Assembly (NCBI RefSeq): GCF_947495845.1
Contig: NZ_CANMAO010000017.1
Location: forward strand, 34,845 to 98,844
Reading direction: 5' to 3'
DNA: 64,000 bases
Source: an uncultured Endozoicomonas sp.
GTDB lineage: Bacteria > Pseudomonadota > Gammaproteobacteria > Pseudomonadales > Endozoicomonadaceae
Position numbers and translations under genes: made by a program. This document shows, piece by piece, positions 57,578 through 64,000 of the stretch. The first letter of the stretch is position 1; every line of letters begins with the position of its first letter. A model generated the notes under the pieces. That model saw nothing but the letters and a program-made list of their open reading frames with translations, had not been told where the DNA came from and made no database searches.

Positions 57578-59683
57578 ATGAACCATTTAAGGAAGAAAGC
57601 GCTAGGGTTGGCGATTGCTGGTGTTATTTATGGGGTGGCACCTTCGGTTTATGCTGATGAAACTGTCAGTGAAGGTGGAGCTAATGAAACTTATGTCGCG
57701 TCAGGTTTGACTGGCGAAGATGATTTGATTTTTGATCAGTCTGCCAACTACACAGGTGGCGAAGGAACGGCGTTAACGATAGGTGGAGCTGTTCCTGGTG
57801 ATGTTGTTATCAATGGTTCCATTATTTCTGACGCCGATAATACCGAGACAGAAGCCCTTGAGCCCGCAATCGGTTTAGTCATTGGTGATGGCATTGAAAG
57901 TGTCATCAATAATGGTCAAATTTCAGGGGCTACCGCCCTTCAGTACAATAGTGCTTCAGGCGACTTAAGCGTGACCAATAACGGCCTTATTAACGGTGTG
58001 GTGTCGGTTAACGGTGTGGGGAGTTTGAACTTTTCAAACTCAGGGGTAGCTTATGTCAAGTTTCAGAACTCTTTAGTTCAAAGTACTTCAGTTACTAATA
58101 CAGGCACCATGGTTTTGCGAAGTGGTAGTCGCTTGAACGGTGGTAGTTTTAATACTGCCGGTGGTACTACAGAATTTAGCTTTGAAGATGCAGAGCTCGG
58201 GCTATCAACTAGCGGTGGTAACTTTGTTGTTGACGCCTCAACGGTTATCAAAGTATCAGCAAGCCCTACTATCCTGAGAACCGATGCCGGTATTGCTGGC
58301 CTTGAAGCATTGACAGCAATAGAGGGGGTTAATATTGAAGGTTTGAGTGTGACAAACGTGCCTTTGATGAGCCTGATTGTTTTTGATAGCGATGGCCTAC
58401 CCACACTTGCTTCAGGAACACTTCAATTCAAGGATGGAGAAGATGAAAGTGCTTTCGATCCTGCGACTGATTCAATTAGTGTAGAAGCGGGCAATATTCT
58501 ATTAAAAATAACCAATCCCAGGGTGACGTCTACAGGGATTGTTGTCGATATCGAAACCAACTCCGTTGATGACATTGTTGCAGGACTCGGCTTCCCTGAT
58601 GTGGTTCAGCAAATTGCTGAAAAATTCCAGCGAGGTATCACCTCCGGTGATATTTCAGATATCGAAGAACTCTACGGATCGCTTGTTCTTAATATTGGAA
58701 GTGAAGCTGCTCTGGCTGACTACCTCAACAAAATCCGCCCAGACGATTCCGGCGCCGATGCCGAGGCGGGTGTCGATATGGCCAATGCGGTTTCTGGCAA
58801 TATTTCCAGCCGTGGTGCAGCGGTTAGAACCGGTGTGAACACCGGTGATATGTTCTCTGCAGATGGATTCTGGGTTCAGGGTATTTTTGGCAAATCAGAG
58901 CAGAAATCTGATGGTGCTGACTTAGGCTATGACGGTAAACTCCGTGGCTTCACCATTGGTGCGGACCGTGATATCGACGGTGTTACCGTTGGCTTGGCAT
59001 TCAGTTACGGTAACTCCGATACTGACTTTAATAATAACCGAGACCAGAATGATTCTGTTCAATCCTATATGGGGTCACTCTATAGTATCTGGCAGCAGGA
59101 AGACATGTATGTCGATGGCAGTTTATCGCTAGGTACTTCAAACCATGAGAGTAAGATATGGGCCGGTTCTGCCGCAGAAACCGCTGAGTACGATTCCTGG
59201 CAGTTAGGCGCCAAGGGTACTGTTGGCTTCTATATGCCAGTTGGCAACGCCATGCTGGAGCCAATGGTTAGCACCCGTATGACCTATGTCGATCTCGACA
59301 GCTTCAAATACAAAGATGATAATGACGGCTCTTATAATGGCAACAGCTCCGGCGCAGCTGATTTCAAGCAGATGGATCTGGGTGTCGGTGCTGCTTTCAG
59401 TACGGTTCTGTCCAGAGAAGAAAGTGGCGTTTACATCACTCCACGTCTGAGCGTTATGTACTTCCGTGATGTGTTGAAAGATACCCTCAATAAAGACATT
59501 TCCTTTGCCGGAGACGACTATAAGCTGAAAGGCTCCAGCAAAGAACGTGACAGCCTTGAGGTTGGCTTGAGTGTTGATATCTCCGCCGGTGATCATGTGT
59601 CTCTGAGTGCAGCGTACGATCGCGTGCACAAAGATGACTTCAGCTCTGATAACTACAGCTTCAAGTTTCGTTACGATTTCTGA
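57578..59683 (+). CDS. Classical autotransporter (type Va)
   Basis: 701 aa from ATG 57578 (AGGGAG upstream). Signal peptide ends near VYADE. The passenger (about 28-420) contains INNGQISGA and VTNNGLINGVVSV, the repeated beta-helix-like turns of autotransporter adhesins. The C-terminal barrel (about 430-701) shows FWVQGIFGKSEQK, LRGFTIGADRDIDGVTVGLA and ends KFRYDF, with the terminal Phe read by the BAM complex. No protease motif seen; adhesion is a guess. The passenger is short. Confidence 0.9.
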   Translation: MNHLRKKALGLAIAGVIYGVAPSVYADETVSEGGANETYVASGLTGEDDLIFDQSANYTGGEGTALTIGGAVPGDVVINGSIISDADNTETEALEPAIGLVIGDGIESVINNGQISGATALQYNSASGDLSVTNNGLINGVVSVNGVGSLNFSNSGVAYVKFQNSLVQSTSVTNTGTMVLRSGSRLNGGSFNTAGGTTEFSFEDAELGLSTSGGNFVVDASTVIKVSASPTILRTDAGIAGLEALTAIEGVNIEGLSVTNVPLMSLIVFDSDGLPTLASGTLQFKDGEDESAFDPATDSISVEAGNILLKITNPRVTSTGIVVDIETNSVDDIVAGLGFPDVVQQIAEKFQRGITSGDISDIEELYGSLVLNIGSEAALADYLNKIRPDDSGADAEAGVDMANAVSGNISSRGAAVRTGVNTGDMFSADGFWVQGIFGKSEQKSDGADLGYDGKLRGFTIGADRDIDGVTVGLAFSYGNSDTDFNNNRDQNDSVQSYMGSLYSIWQQEDMYVDGSLSLGTSNHESKIWAGSAAETAEYDSWQLGAKGTVGFYMPVGNAMLEPMVSTRMTYVDLDSFKYKDDNDGSYNGNSSGAADFKQMDLGVGAAFSTVLSREESGVYITPRLSVMYFRDVLKDTLNKDISFAGDDYKLKGSSKERDSLEVGLSVDISAGDHVSLSAAYDRVHKDDFSSDNYSFKFRYDF

Positions 59684-59725
59684 AGCTGAGCCTGATCGAG
59701 CATAGTGACGTAGTGGAGATGATAG

Positions 59726-59780
59726 AAAATCGGTTTTGAAAGGCGAATAGCGAGCTATTTATCGAACAAAACCGATTTTT
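59726..59780 (+). terminator. Long-looped terminator after autotransporter
   Basis: A 13-bp perfect stem AAAATCGGTTTTG / CAAAACCGATTTT with T-run. The 28-nt loop contains GGCGAATAGCGAGCTATT, the same core as in the 56194-56359 element. Confidence 0.75.
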
Positions 59781-59812
59781 TAAGATGGTATCCCAACCTG
59801 TAGTGCCGTTTA

Positions 59813-59874
59813 TGACAATGGATCCCCGCCTTCGCGGGGATGACGCTGGGAATTTCTTATTTGCCCCTACCCTT
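59813..59874 (-). repeat. Second copy of dispersed repeat (single arm)
   Basis: Reverse complement of about 60 bp of the 49518-49640 element, including GGATCCCCGCCTTCGCGGGG and the flank GACGCTGGGAATTTCTTATT. Lies 5 bp before the end of the next minus-strand gene. Confidence 0.88.
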
Positions 59875-59879
59875 ATTAC

Positions 59880-61754
59880 TCAGTTATCTCCCATCTGATT
59901 ACGATAAGGTTGTGGGATATTCATACTATTTACGTGTCTTTCTATGTTGGAAATGCCTTCTCCTAATATAAAATTTGCGGTCTCTCTGGCATCGCCAATA
60001 ACGGTTGACTTTCCAAACGGTAGATTGGTAGTACTTTGTTTAATGATCCTCTTATTTAGAGTAAAGATTGAGGCACTAATTTTAAGCTTCTTTTGAGAGC
60101 GATCTGTTGGATTTTTTATTTCTATAGGGCTTGGGTTTCTCAGTTGTTTGCGTTTTTCCGCAGGCAGGGCCAGCTGACATATCAATGTATTCCATTGCAA
60201 GTGTTGTTCAGGTGTCAGGTTATCCGGGCATTGTCCACATATCCAAATTTTACGTGAGGTAGGGTTAGCTGGAAATATATAGGTTTCTGGAAAAGTAGTT
60301 TTAGACCAACCCAGCGCCCTTAGTTTACTTTTTTCGTCTTCAACGATTTTATGGTTTTGAGACAGGTGGCCTGTGAAGTTGAAAGTTGGGTGGTTTAGGT
60401 AAGCTGCTTGTGCTCTTCCTTGCAAGTGAGTCACAGCTTTAACATACTCTATCTTTTCACCTAATTGCTCTGAAATTTTTGGGTGTGTATCGCTATTACC
60501 ACCATTTGCATGAATGATCGAGTCGAAGGCGACTGTTTTTCCAGATTGACTTAACTGGGCTGTTTGTAACCATGGGTCAAATTTTTCCAGCTTATCGCTA
60601 TATATGATATGAATAAGTTCTGGATAAAATACATTGATATATTTCATGTATATGCGTTGGAGGACATCAGTTTGGATGGTGCTGATGCTGTCTATTTTCG
60701 ACAATTTTTTTGCCCATGCCAGATCTTTTTTGATCTTTAGTAAGCTTTTTGGGTGTGTTTTACTCCGCTTTTCTTTGTGTGAAAATACAAAATCCGAACC
60801 TGTTTTGCTTTCCAACTTAGATAATATATTAATTAAATTATTAATCGTTGATGTTTTAATGCGCAATACTGAGGATCTTATATCCCAGGTGTCTTCGTTA
60901 CGGGATTCATATACACAAACTGTGCGGTTCTTATCTGCTTGACTAATGGCAGCCATCAAGCCAGCAGGACCTGCGCCAGATATCACGACGCTATAATGGT
61001 CAATACCTGCATTCTTGAGCTGTTTTGTACGCAGGGCATCCAATTGAGTTCGCTGAATACCCTTGAGTAGACCTTCCTGATGCGCTTTTCTGATTTGTTC
61101 ACGTAGAGTATTTATCTTGGTAGGAGCAGGGTGTTCTACTTTTATGCTCTTGACCACAGAGCGATCGATAGGTGTAGTCAAGGCCTTATTATTCACAACT
61201 GGTGCAATATTACCTGCAGTGGCGAACTGTATTGATTTGTTTTCCAAGTTGGCGGATAGGGGCATCGGTTTTACTTTTATGCCAGAGATTGAATTCAATA
61301 TTTGTTTTCGAACGCTGCGTGCAATTCTGGTTGGAGTAGTTTTAATTGGATTGGTTTTGGCTTGTGCCACTGTTTTATTGTGAATGCTAGCAGTGCTAGT
61401 CACGCTTGATTCAGTACGCTGTTTTGAGTGGCTCTGATTGCCTGTTACTTTCCAGGAGCTAAGAGGTGCTTGAGCTTCTGGTGTTGGTTTGGTTTTCGGT
61501 GCTTTATTATTGTGTTCATTACTTGGTATTGAACTTGATTTGTGAGTAATAGTTCTATCTTTAGTTGGTGTAGTAACTCCACCATTCAGCAGTGCATTGA
61601 TTCTATCTGATAGCGAAGGCTGTTTAGGTATTTTATTTTCAGAATTATGGGATGCAGAGCGTGATTGTGATTTTCCCTTATATTTTGGATGACTTAATGC
61701 CTCGAAGGTTTTAATTCGATCCTGAACTGATGCTTCTCGTTTTATGTTTGACAT
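59880..61754 (-). CDS. FAD-dependent monooxygenase-like protein, MICAL-like
   Basis: 624 aa. Residues 1-250 are Ser/Thr/Lys-rich and probably disordered, with two DRI motifs (VQDRIKTFEAL and LSDRINALLNG). The catalytic part starts with the FAD Rossmann motif VVISGAGPAGLMAAI (GAGPAG at 260-265) and ends with the FAD-binding GDA (587-589) and GEG (598-600), as in flavin hydroxylases. Between them, TDVLQRIYMK and FDSIIHANGG resemble the same region of MICAL monooxygenases, which oxidise actin in animals. The MICAL likeness is weak inference; other flavoprotein hydroxylases are possible. No signal peptide. Lower GC than its neighbours. Confidence 0.7.
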   Translation of the reverse strand: MSNIKREASVQDRIKTFEALSHPKYKGKSQSRSASHNSENKIPKQPSLSDRINALLNGGVTTPTKDRTITHKSSSIPSNEHNNKAPKTKPTPEAQAPLSSWKVTGNQSHSKQRTESSVTSTASIHNKTVAQAKTNPIKTTPTRIARSVRKQILNSISGIKVKPMPLSANLENKSIQFATAGNIAPVVNNKALTTPIDRSVVKSIKVEHPAPTKINTLREQIRKAHQEGLLKGIQRTQLDALRTKQLKNAGIDHYSVVISGAGPAGLMAAISQADKNRTVCVYESRNEDTWDIRSSVLRIKTSTINNLINILSKLESKTGSDFVFSHKEKRSKTHPKSLLKIKKDLAWAKKLSKIDSISTIQTDVLQRIYMKYINVFYPELIHIIYSDKLEKFDPWLQTAQLSQSGKTVAFDSIIHANGGNSDTHPKISEQLGEKIEYVKAVTHLQGRAQAAYLNHPTFNFTGHLSQNHKIVEDEKSKLRALGWSKTTFPETYIFPANPTSRKIWICGQCPDNLTPEQHLQWNTLICQLALPAEKRKQLRNPSPIEIKNPTDRSQKKLKISASIFTLNKRIIKQSTTNLPFGKSTVIGDARETANFILGEGISNIERHVNSMNIPQPYRNQMGDN

Positions 61755-61988
61755 GGCTTTATCCCCTACCTTAGTAATATTCCATCATGAAATCACCTTA
61801 AAGTTGATACGGGTAGCCCGTAATAACCAGTGTCGTTCCCTCATAGGATGGAATGAAATTGAATTAGCCAAAGCTTATGTTGTGGGAGGGGGATACGGCT
61901 ATTCAACTTAAGTAGAGGAGGGGAGAGGTAAATGGAAATTTTGTGCTGTTCAGGACGATGGAGCCCAAGGCTGAGCTCCATCTAATAC

Positions 61989-62612
61989 TTATTGCCAGCC
62001 CCCCAGATTCTTCCACTGATTAACAATGGTGCAGAAAAGCTCGGCGGTCTTTTCGGTATCGTACCGCGCGGAATGCGCTTCAGCCTTATCGAAATCAATA
62101 TCCGCTTCAGCACAGGCTTTGGCTAACACGGTTTGCCCAAAGGCAAGCCCGGCCAGCGTTGCCGTATCAAAGCAGGAAAACGGATGGAATGGGTTGCGTT
62201 TGGCATCGCACCGTTCCGCTGCCGCCATGACAAACCCCAGATCAAAGGCCGCATTATGGCCGACTAGAACGGCACGGCTACAGCCCTGGCTTTTTACCGC
62301 TTTGCGCACGGTTTTGAAGATGCGGTTCATGGCATCTTCTTCTTCGCTGGCAATTCGCAGGGGGTGAAAAGGGTCAATACCAATAAAGTCGATAGCGGCT
62401 TTCTCGATATTGGCCCCTTCAAAGGGTTTGATATGGAAAGACTGAGACTCACCGGGATGGACGAAGCCGTGTTCATCCATTTCGATAACAGTTACAGCAA
62501 TTTCCAGCAGAGCATCAGTGGCGGCATTGAAGCCGCCGGTTTCCACATCAACCACCACGGGCAGAAAGCCCCGGAATCGGCTGGCCATGGAATGGCTGTC
62601 GTCGGCCCGCAA
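61989..62612 (-). CDS. rnt: Ribonuclease T
   Basis: 207 aa DEDDh exonuclease. [10 protein letters not shown] (Asp, Glu), [10 protein letters not shown] (Asp) and [14 protein letters not shown] (His, Asp) are the catalytic residues. Trims 3' ends of tRNA and other stable RNAs. Lies 33 nt downstream of pyrC, likely one transcript. Confidence 0.95.
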   Translation of the reverse strand: MRADDSHSMASRFRGFLPVVVDVETGGFNAATDALLEIAVTVIEMDEHGFVHPGESQSFHIKPFEGANIEKAAIDFIGIDPFHPLRIASEEEDAMNRIFKTVRKAVKSQGCSRAVLVGHNAAFDLGFVMAAAERCDAKRNPFHPFSCFDTATLAGLAFGQTVLAKACAEADIDFDKAEAHSARYDTEKTAELFCTIVNQWKNLGGWQ

Positions 62613-62645
62613 GGGGTGTCTCCTTAATCAGTTTTGAGTCGCCAG

Positions 62646-63680
62646 TTACTTGATTTTCCAGAAAATGGTTTCGCCGGCTCTCAGAGGTTTCACCCGGTTA
62701 TCTCCGAGTGGAATGGAGTCTGGCATGACCCACTCTTCTTTCATGAGGGTGATGGTATCACGGTTTCTGGGCAGACCATAAAAGTCTGGGCCGAAGAAAC
62801 TGGCAAATCCTTCCAGCTTATCCAGCGCACCCATGCCTTCAAAGGCTTCGGCATATAGCTCGATGGCTGCGGGGGCGGTATAGCAGCCGGCACAGCCGCA
62901 GGCGGACTCTTTGGCCTCAACGGCGTGAGGCGCAGAATCGGTGCCTAGAAAGAAGCGTGAATTGCCACTGGTGGCAGCTTCAAGCAGTGCCTGCTGATGA
63001 CGGTTTCGCTTGAGAATGGGCAGGCAGTAGTAATGAGGTTTGATACCGCCAACCAGCATATGATTGCGATTGTACAGTAAATGGTGTGCGGTAATGGTTG
63101 CTGCCAGATTATCTCGTCCGTCGCGCACAAACTCGGCAGCGTCCGCCGTCGTGATATGCTCCATCACGATCTTCAAAGTAGGAAGTTTCTCAGCCAGTTT
63201 GATCAGATGGCGGTCAATAAACGCTTTTTCCCGGTCAAATATGTCGATCTCCGCATCGGTGACTTCACCGTGAACCAGTAACGGCATGCCGCACTCCGCC
63301 ATGGCTTCCAGCGCTTCCTGAACATTATCCAGATCTGTCACGCCAGAAGCCGAGTTGGTGGTGGCACCGGCAGGGTAGAGCTTGGCTGCCACCACATCAC
63401 CCCGATTGTGGGCATCCAGGATGGTTTGCCGGGTGGTGCGATCCGTCAGGTAAATCACCATTAATGGCTGAAATGCATACTGGGCGGGAATGTGTTGAAT
63501 AATTCTGGATTTGTATTGGCTGGCCATTTCAGCATCAATCACCGGTGGCACCAGGTTCGGCATGATGATGGCTCTGGCGAAGGTTCTGGCGGTGGCGGCA
63601 ACGGTTTCGCTTAAAGCGCTGTTGTCACGCAGATGAAGATGCCAATCGTCAGGGCGGGCGATGGTCAGTATTTGGCTCAT
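62646..63680 (-). CDS. pyrC: Dihydroorotase PyrC
   Basis: 344 aa. Zinc motif DWHLHLRD at the N-terminus, [11 protein letters not shown] (carbamylated Lys), [20 protein letters not shown] and [10 protein letters not shown]. Third step of pyrimidine synthesis; type II (PyrC-like) by length and motifs. Upstream lies a 7-bp repeat array. Confidence 0.96.
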   Translation of the reverse strand: MSQILTIARPDDWHLHLRDNSALSETVAATARTFARAIIMPNLVPPVIDAEMASQYKSRIIQHIPAQYAFQPLMVIYLTDRTTRQTILDAHNRGDVVAAKLYPAGATTNSASGVTDLDNVQEALEAMAECGMPLLVHGEVTDAEIDIFDREKAFIDRHLIKLAEKLPTLKIVMEHITTADAAEFVRDGRDNLAATITAHHLLYNRNHMLVGGIKPHYYCLPILKRNRHQQALLEAATSGNSRFFLGTDSAPHAVEAKESACGCAGCYTAPAAIELYAEAFEGMGALDKLEGFASFFGPDFYGLPRNRDTITLMKEEWVMPDSIPLGDNRVKPLRAGETIFWKIK

Positions 63681-63853
63681 ATTATGAAGATGCCTATTCC
63701 GGTTTGACTGTTTATGGAACCGGCTGGATATCCTATATAAAAATACTATTTATTTATAGTGTTGATGAACAGCAGGCTACTTTTTACAAGGCCTAAAGAA
63801 CCGTCCAGAAATAAGAATCACATTTACTGTGGCATTGAAGCATTGTTTAGGCT

Positions 63854-64000
63854 GTTATCCGTTATCCGTTATCCGTTATCCGTTATCCGTTATCCGTTAT
63901 CCGTTATCCGTTATCCGTTATCCGTTATCCGTTATCCGTTATCCGTTATCCGTTATCCGTTACCCGTTACCCGCTATCCATTATCCGTTACCCGTTATCC
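63854..64000. repeat. 7-bp TTATCCG tandem array, reaches window end
   Basis: About 21 units of TTATCCG run to the last base. Units up to about 63960 are perfect; the last six carry substitutions (TACCCG, CTATCC, ATTATCC), indicating the far edge is older. It lies 173 bp upstream of pyrC. Confidence 0.95.

Noticed and set aside
63854..64000. CRISPR array
   Set aside because: The units are contiguous 7-bp repeats with no spacers, and no cas genes are nearby.

Overview
The window looks like a gammaproteobacterial chromosome. It carries a complete division and cell-wall (dcw) cluster from mraZ to lpxC, followed by secA, argJ, a Nudix/ThiE-like fusion, and typical gammaproteobacterial neighbourhoods (lpoA-yraN-diaA-dolP, bamD/rluD/pgeF/clpB, rnt-pyrC). 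Between these housekeeping blocks lie genes with eukaryote-like modules: ankyrin repeats with a SOCS-box-like tail, a RING-like finger, PPxY motifs, a SUMO-interaction-like motif, dynein/midasin-like AAA modules with a transglutaminase-like core, and a MICAL-like flavoprotein. This mix, plus abundant short tandem repeats, fits an animal-associated member of the Oceanospirillales such as Endozoicomonas. That placement is inference; no 16S gene is present.

Layout. 1-5841 (minus) is a single open frame of at least 1947 codons that leaves the window at base 1. 6067-8412 is a penicillin-acylase-family protein. 8446-14769 is a mobile island bounded by perfect 22-bp inverted repeats and sitting inside what was a shared terminator hairpin. 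It contains an IS4-type transposase remnant, an ankyrin/SOCS-box-like gene, a decayed group II intron, a membrane RING-like gene, a gene remnant and a second intron fragment. 14795-19473 holds dolP, diaA, yraN, lpoA and divergent rsmI, followed by rnpB (RNase P RNA).

20093-38846 is the dcw cluster: a consensus promoter, four MraZ boxes at exact 10-bp spacing, then mraZ-rsmH-ftsL-ftsI-murE-murF-mraY-murD-ftsW-murG-murC-ddl-ftsQ-ftsA-ftsZ-lpxC, mostly with overlapping start and stop codons. A 128-bp ERIC-like element sits between murC and ddl. An M23 peptidase occupies the slot between lpxC and secA. Downstream come argJ, the Nudix/ThiE-like fusion, a coiled-coil membrane protein ending in a SUMO-interaction-like motif, yacG, bamD, rluD, pgeF and clpB (with a heat-shock-type promoter).

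53158-61754 is a second accessory stretch: a PPxY-bearing protein, yigL-like HAD phosphatase, ogt, a MITE-like inverted repeat, a lipoprotein with an alpha/beta-hydrolase serine motif, a 701-aa autotransporter and a MICAL-like FAD protein. rnt and pyrC follow, and the window ends in a 7-bp tandem repeat array.

The accessory genes share a theme. Several predicted products carry motifs that in eukaryotes dock onto ubiquitin or SUMO machinery. No secretion signal was identified for them, so a role as host-directed effectors is a hypothesis.
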